A stretch of 7,857 bases of DNA from Pseudomonadota bacterium (GTDB taxonomy: Bacteria > Pseudomonadota > Gammaproteobacteria > Burkholderiales > Burkholderiaceae_C). Shown here in pieces: positions 5,577 through 7,857 of the stretch. Location: NCBI GenBank assembly GCA_030918015.1, contig JAUPTP010000084.1:1-7857 (forward strand), given 5' to 3'. Made by a program: the position numbers and the translations under genes. A model generated the notes under the pieces. That model was not told the DNA's origin. It worked only from the letters and a program-made list of their open reading frames with translations, and searched no databases. The stretch's first letter is position 1, and each line of letters starts with the position of its first letter.

Positions 5577-6650
5577 TCAGCCGCCGCAGACGTGGCGGAT
5601 GTCGGCGGCGAAGGCGTCGACCGACTCCGGCCGGGTGTCCCAGCTGCACATGAAGCGGCAGCCCCCGCCGGCGATGAACTCGTAGAAGCGCCAGCCCTTG
5701 GCGTGCAGCGCGCTGACGGCCGGCTGCGGCAGCCGCGCGAAGACCGAATTGGCCTGCGGCGTGTGCAGCACCTCGACGCCGGGCACCTCGCGGATGGCCG
5801 CGTGCAGGCGCGCGGCCATCGCGTTGGCGTGGCGGGCGTTGGCCAGCCAGGTGTCGTTCTCCAGGAGCCCCAGCCAGGGCGCCGAGATGAAGCGCATCTT
5901 CGAGGCCAACTGGCCGGCCTGCTTGACCCGCCAGGCGAAGTCCTCCGAGAGGTCGCGGTCGAAGAAGACCACCGCCTCGCCGACCGGCAGGCCGTTCTTG
6001 GTGCCGCCGAAACACAGCACGTCGACGCCAGCGCGCCAGGTGATGTCGCTGGGGTGGCAGCCCAGCGTGGCCACTGCGTTGGCGAAGCGCGCGCCGTCCA
6101 TGTGCACCTTGAGATGGCGGCGCTTGGCGATCGCGGCGATCGCGCGCACCTCCTCGATGCTGTAGACCGTGCCCAGCTCGGTGGCCTGGGTCAGGCTCAC
6201 CACCTTGGGCTTGGGATAGTGGATGTCGTGGCGCTTGGTGACCAGCGCCTCGACCGCATCGGGGGTGAGCTTGCCCAGCCGCGCCGAGGCGCTGTCGGCC
6301 TGACCGACCAGCAGCTTCGAGCCGTTGGAGAAGAACTCCGGCCCGCCGCACTCGTCGGTCTCGATGTGCGCCACCGGGCTGCAGATCACCGAGTGGTAGC
6401 TCTGGCACAGCGAGGCCAGCGCCAGCGAGTTGGCCGCCGTGCCGTTGAAGACGAAATAGACGTCGCAGTCGGTCTGGAAGAGCTCGCGCAAGGCTTCCGA
6501 GACCTGCTGCGTCCAGCGGTCCTCGCCGTAGGCCGGCTCGTGACCGCTGGTCTGTGCCTCCATGAACCAGCGCGCGGCGTTCGGGCACATGCCGGCGTAG
6601 TTGTCGCTGGCGAAGTGCTGAGGGGGCAGGGCGGGGTCGGAAGGCATCAT
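5577..6650 (-). CDS. ltaE: Low-specificity L-threonine aldolase
   Basis: A 357-residue cytoplasmic PLP enzyme of the beta-eliminating lyase/threonine aldolase family, cleaving L-threonine and L-allo-threonine to glycine and acetaldehyde. The sequence begins the fold with FASDNYAGMCP (13-23). It has FNGTAANSLAL (68-78), the stacking His95 in AHIETDE, HMDGARFANA with Asp185 and Arg188 (183-192), and the Schiff-base Lys218 in CFGGTKNGLPVGEA. The C-terminal small domain includes QANSVFARLP and the SWDTRP run with Arg340. It is a little longer than E. coli LtaE (333). Two ATGs are adjacent (6650 and 6647), and a weak GAGA lies about 9-12 nt before the first. It follows gcvP by 24 nt and precedes ypfH by 23 nt. 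Adjacency to gcvP is meaningful: its glycine product is the substrate of the glycine cleavage system. Confidence 0.96.
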   Translation of the reverse strand: MMPSDPALPPQHFASDNYAGMCPNAARWFMEAQTSGHEPAYGEDRWTQQVSEALRELFQTDCDVYFVFNGTAANSLALASLCQSYHSVICSPVAHIETDECGGPEFFSNGSKLLVGQADSASARLGKLTPDAVEALVTKRHDIHYPKPKVVSLTQATELGTVYSIEEVRAIAAIAKRRHLKVHMDGARFANAVATLGCHPSDITWRAGVDVLCFGGTKNGLPVGEAVVFFDRDLSEDFAWRVKQAGQLASKMRFISAPWLGLLENDTWLANARHANAMAARLHAAIREVPGVEVLHTPQANSVFARLPQPAVSALHAKGWRFYEFIAGGGCRFMCSWDTRPESVDAFAADIRHVCGG

Positions 6651-6674
6651 CGTCGGGTTCTCGTCAGGGCAGGT

Positions 6675-7857
6675 TCAGTTCGTGTCGAACGCGCTCATCG
6701 GCACGCACGAGCAGAACAGGTTGCGGTCGCCGTGCACGTTGTCGACACGACCGACCGGGCTCCAGTACTTCGCGCGGCGCAGGCTGGCCACCGGGTAGGC
6801 GGCCGTCTCGCGGCTGTAGCCGTGCGTCCACTCGCCCGACAGCAGGCTGGCGGCGGTGTGGGGCGCGTTCTTGAGCGGATTGTCCTCGCGCGGCCAGGCG
6901 CCGGACTCGACCTGCGCGATTTCGGCGCGGATCGCGATCATGGCGTCACAGAAACGGTCCAGCTCGGCCAGCGGCTCGCTCTCGGTGGGCTCGACCATCA
7001 GCGTGCCGGCGACCGGGAAGGACAGGGTCGGCGCGTGGAAGCCGTAGTCGATCAGGCGCTTGGCGACATCCTCGGCGCTGATGCCCGAGGTCTCTTTCAG
7101 CGGGCGCAGGTCCAGGATGCACTCGTGCGCCACGCCGCCGCCCTGGATGCCGTCGATGCCGCCGCTGAAGTGGATGTCGTAGTGGTCGGCCAGACGGGCG
7201 GCCACATAGTTGGCGTTCAGGATCGCGGTCTCGGTGGCGGCCTTCAGGCCCTCGGCGCCCATCATGCGGATGTACATCCACGAGATCGGCAGCACCGCCG
7301 CGTTGCCCAGCGGCGCGGCCGACACCGCGCCCACGCCGCCCGCGCGTGCCTCGCCCGCGGTCGCGTGGCCGGGCAGGAAGGGCACCAGGTCCTCGACGAC
7401 GCAGACCGGCCCGACGCCGGGGCCGCCACCGCCGTGTGGGATGCAGAAGGTCTTGTGCAGGTTCAGGTGGCTGACATCGCCGCCGAACTCGCCCGGCGCG
7501 GCCAGGCCGACCAGCGCGTTCATGTTGGCGCCGTCGACATAGACGCGGCCGCCGAAGTCGTGGACGAGCTGGCACAGCTCGCGCACCCGCGGCTCGAACA
7601 CGCCGTAGGTCGACGGGTAGGTGATCATGATCGCGGCCAGGTTCGCCGCATGCTTCTCGCACTTGGCGCGCAGGTCGTCGAGGTCGACGCTGCCGTTGGC
7701 GTCGCACTTCACCACCACCACCTGCAGGCCCACCATCTGCGCCGAGGCCGGGTTGGTGCCGTGCGCGCTCTCCGGGATCAGGCAGATGTCGCGGTGGCTC
7801 TCGCCGCGCGAGGCGTGCCAGCCCTGGATCGCCAGCAGGCCGGCGTACTCGCCCTGC
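6675..7857 (-). CDS. gcvP: Glycine decarboxylase P-protein, C-terminal 393 residues (cut by right edge)
   Basis: GcvP is the PLP-dependent decarboxylase of the glycine cleavage system. It releases CO2 from glycine and passes the aminomethyl group to the lipoyl H-protein. The visible part starts with [19 protein letters not shown] and continues through [26 protein letters not shown] and the PLP site [17 protein letters not shown], with the Schiff-base Lys at codon 7452-7454. Then come [24 protein letters not shown] and [16 protein letters not shown], and it ends CSCVPMSAF. About 258 residues follow the lysine, close to the roughly 250 in E. coli GcvP, so the C-terminus is intact. The N-terminal half (about 570 residues for a one-chain P-protein of about 960) lies past the right edge. 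The usual partners gcvT and gcvH would be expected upstream of it, outside the window. ltaE starts 24 nt downstream. Confidence 0.98.
   Translation of the reverse strand, partial: QGEYAGLLAIQGWHASRGESHRDICLIPESAHGTNPASAQMVGLQVVVVKCDANGSVDLDDLRAKCEKHAANLAAIMITYPSTYGVFEPRVRELCQLVHDFGGRVYVDGANMNALVGLAAPGEFGGDVSHLNLHKTFCIPHGGGGPGVGPVCVVEDLVPFLPGHATAGEARAGGVGAVSAAPLGNAAVLPISWMYIRMMGAEGLKAATETAILNANYVAARLADHYDIHFSGGIDGIQGGGVAHECILDLRPLKETSGISAEDVAKRLIDYGFHAPTLSFPVAGTLMVEPTESEPLAELDRFCDAMIAIRAEIAQVESGAWPREDNPLKNAPHTAASLLSGEWTHGYSRETAAYPVASLRRAKYWSPVGRVDNVHGDRNLFCSCVPMSAFDTN

Noticed and set aside
3820..5685. Open frame of 621 codons on the plus strand
   Set aside because: It lies antisense to the CheZ-like gene, ypfH and the end of ltaE, and its product is Arg/Gly/Ala-rich low-complexity sequence with no motif. 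This is the usual shadow of high-GC coding DNA.
5554..6588. The ypfH frame stays open for 345 more codons upstream, as if ypfH were fused to a large N-terminal domain
   Set aside because: The upstream part overlaps ltaE in another frame, is Arg/Gly/Pro/His-rich and resembles no protein, while ltaE is a clear intact enzyme. The YpfH domain starts at ATG 5553.
1..7857. tRNA, rRNA, insertion sequence, CRISPR array or prophage signal
   Set aside because: Nearly all bases lie in recognised genes with uniform composition, and no tandem repeats, transposase motifs or RNA-gene signatures were seen on either strand.

Overview
The window is about two thirds G+C. Every convincing gene lies on the minus strand, so the genes run from the right edge to the left. 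Codon use is strongly G/C at third positions, and the protein versions (GcvP, low-specificity threonine aldolase, YpfH esterase) fit a high-GC betaproteobacterium, most likely of the order Burkholderiales. That placement is an inference from protein style, not from a marker gene.

Right half (4837-7857): a metabolic block. In transcription order it holds the C-terminal part of gcvP (glycine decarboxylase, cut by the right edge), a low-specificity L-threonine aldolase (ltaE) and a YpfH-type serine esterase. Gaps are 23-24 nt, so they probably form one transcript. Threonine aldolase makes glycine and GcvP decarboxylates it, so the first two steps join into a threonine-to-glycine-to-C1 route. The esterase has no obvious link to that route.

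Left half (1-4770): a chemosensory block. In order it holds a 306-residue CheZ-like protein with a D-x-x-x-Q phosphatase-type motif, a single-domain CheY, a single-domain STAS protein, a soluble Aer2-like chemoreceptor (three HAMP-like units, PAS, two HAMP-like units, signalling domain, C-terminal pentapeptide), a CheW and a CheD cut by the left edge. Gaps inside the block are 14-54 nt. A 66-nt gap with an inverted repeat separates it from ypfH.

How the chemosensory genes may work together: the PAS domain keeps a His/Leu/Trp triad with the same spacing as the heme/O2 residues of Pseudomonas aeruginosa Aer2 (H234, L264, W283, recalled from the literature). The receptor is therefore a candidate heme-based oxygen or diatomic-gas sensor. 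CheW would couple it to a CheA that is not in the window. CheY would receive the phosphate, the CheZ-like protein could remove it, and CheD would deamidate receptor glutamines. The STAS protein is the unusual member and suggests a second, non-flagellar or partner-switch output. No complete CheA, CheB or CheR is present; they may lie beyond the left edge.

I saw no RNA gene, insertion sequence, CRISPR array or convincing intrinsic terminator. No stretch over 300 nt lacks a gene.
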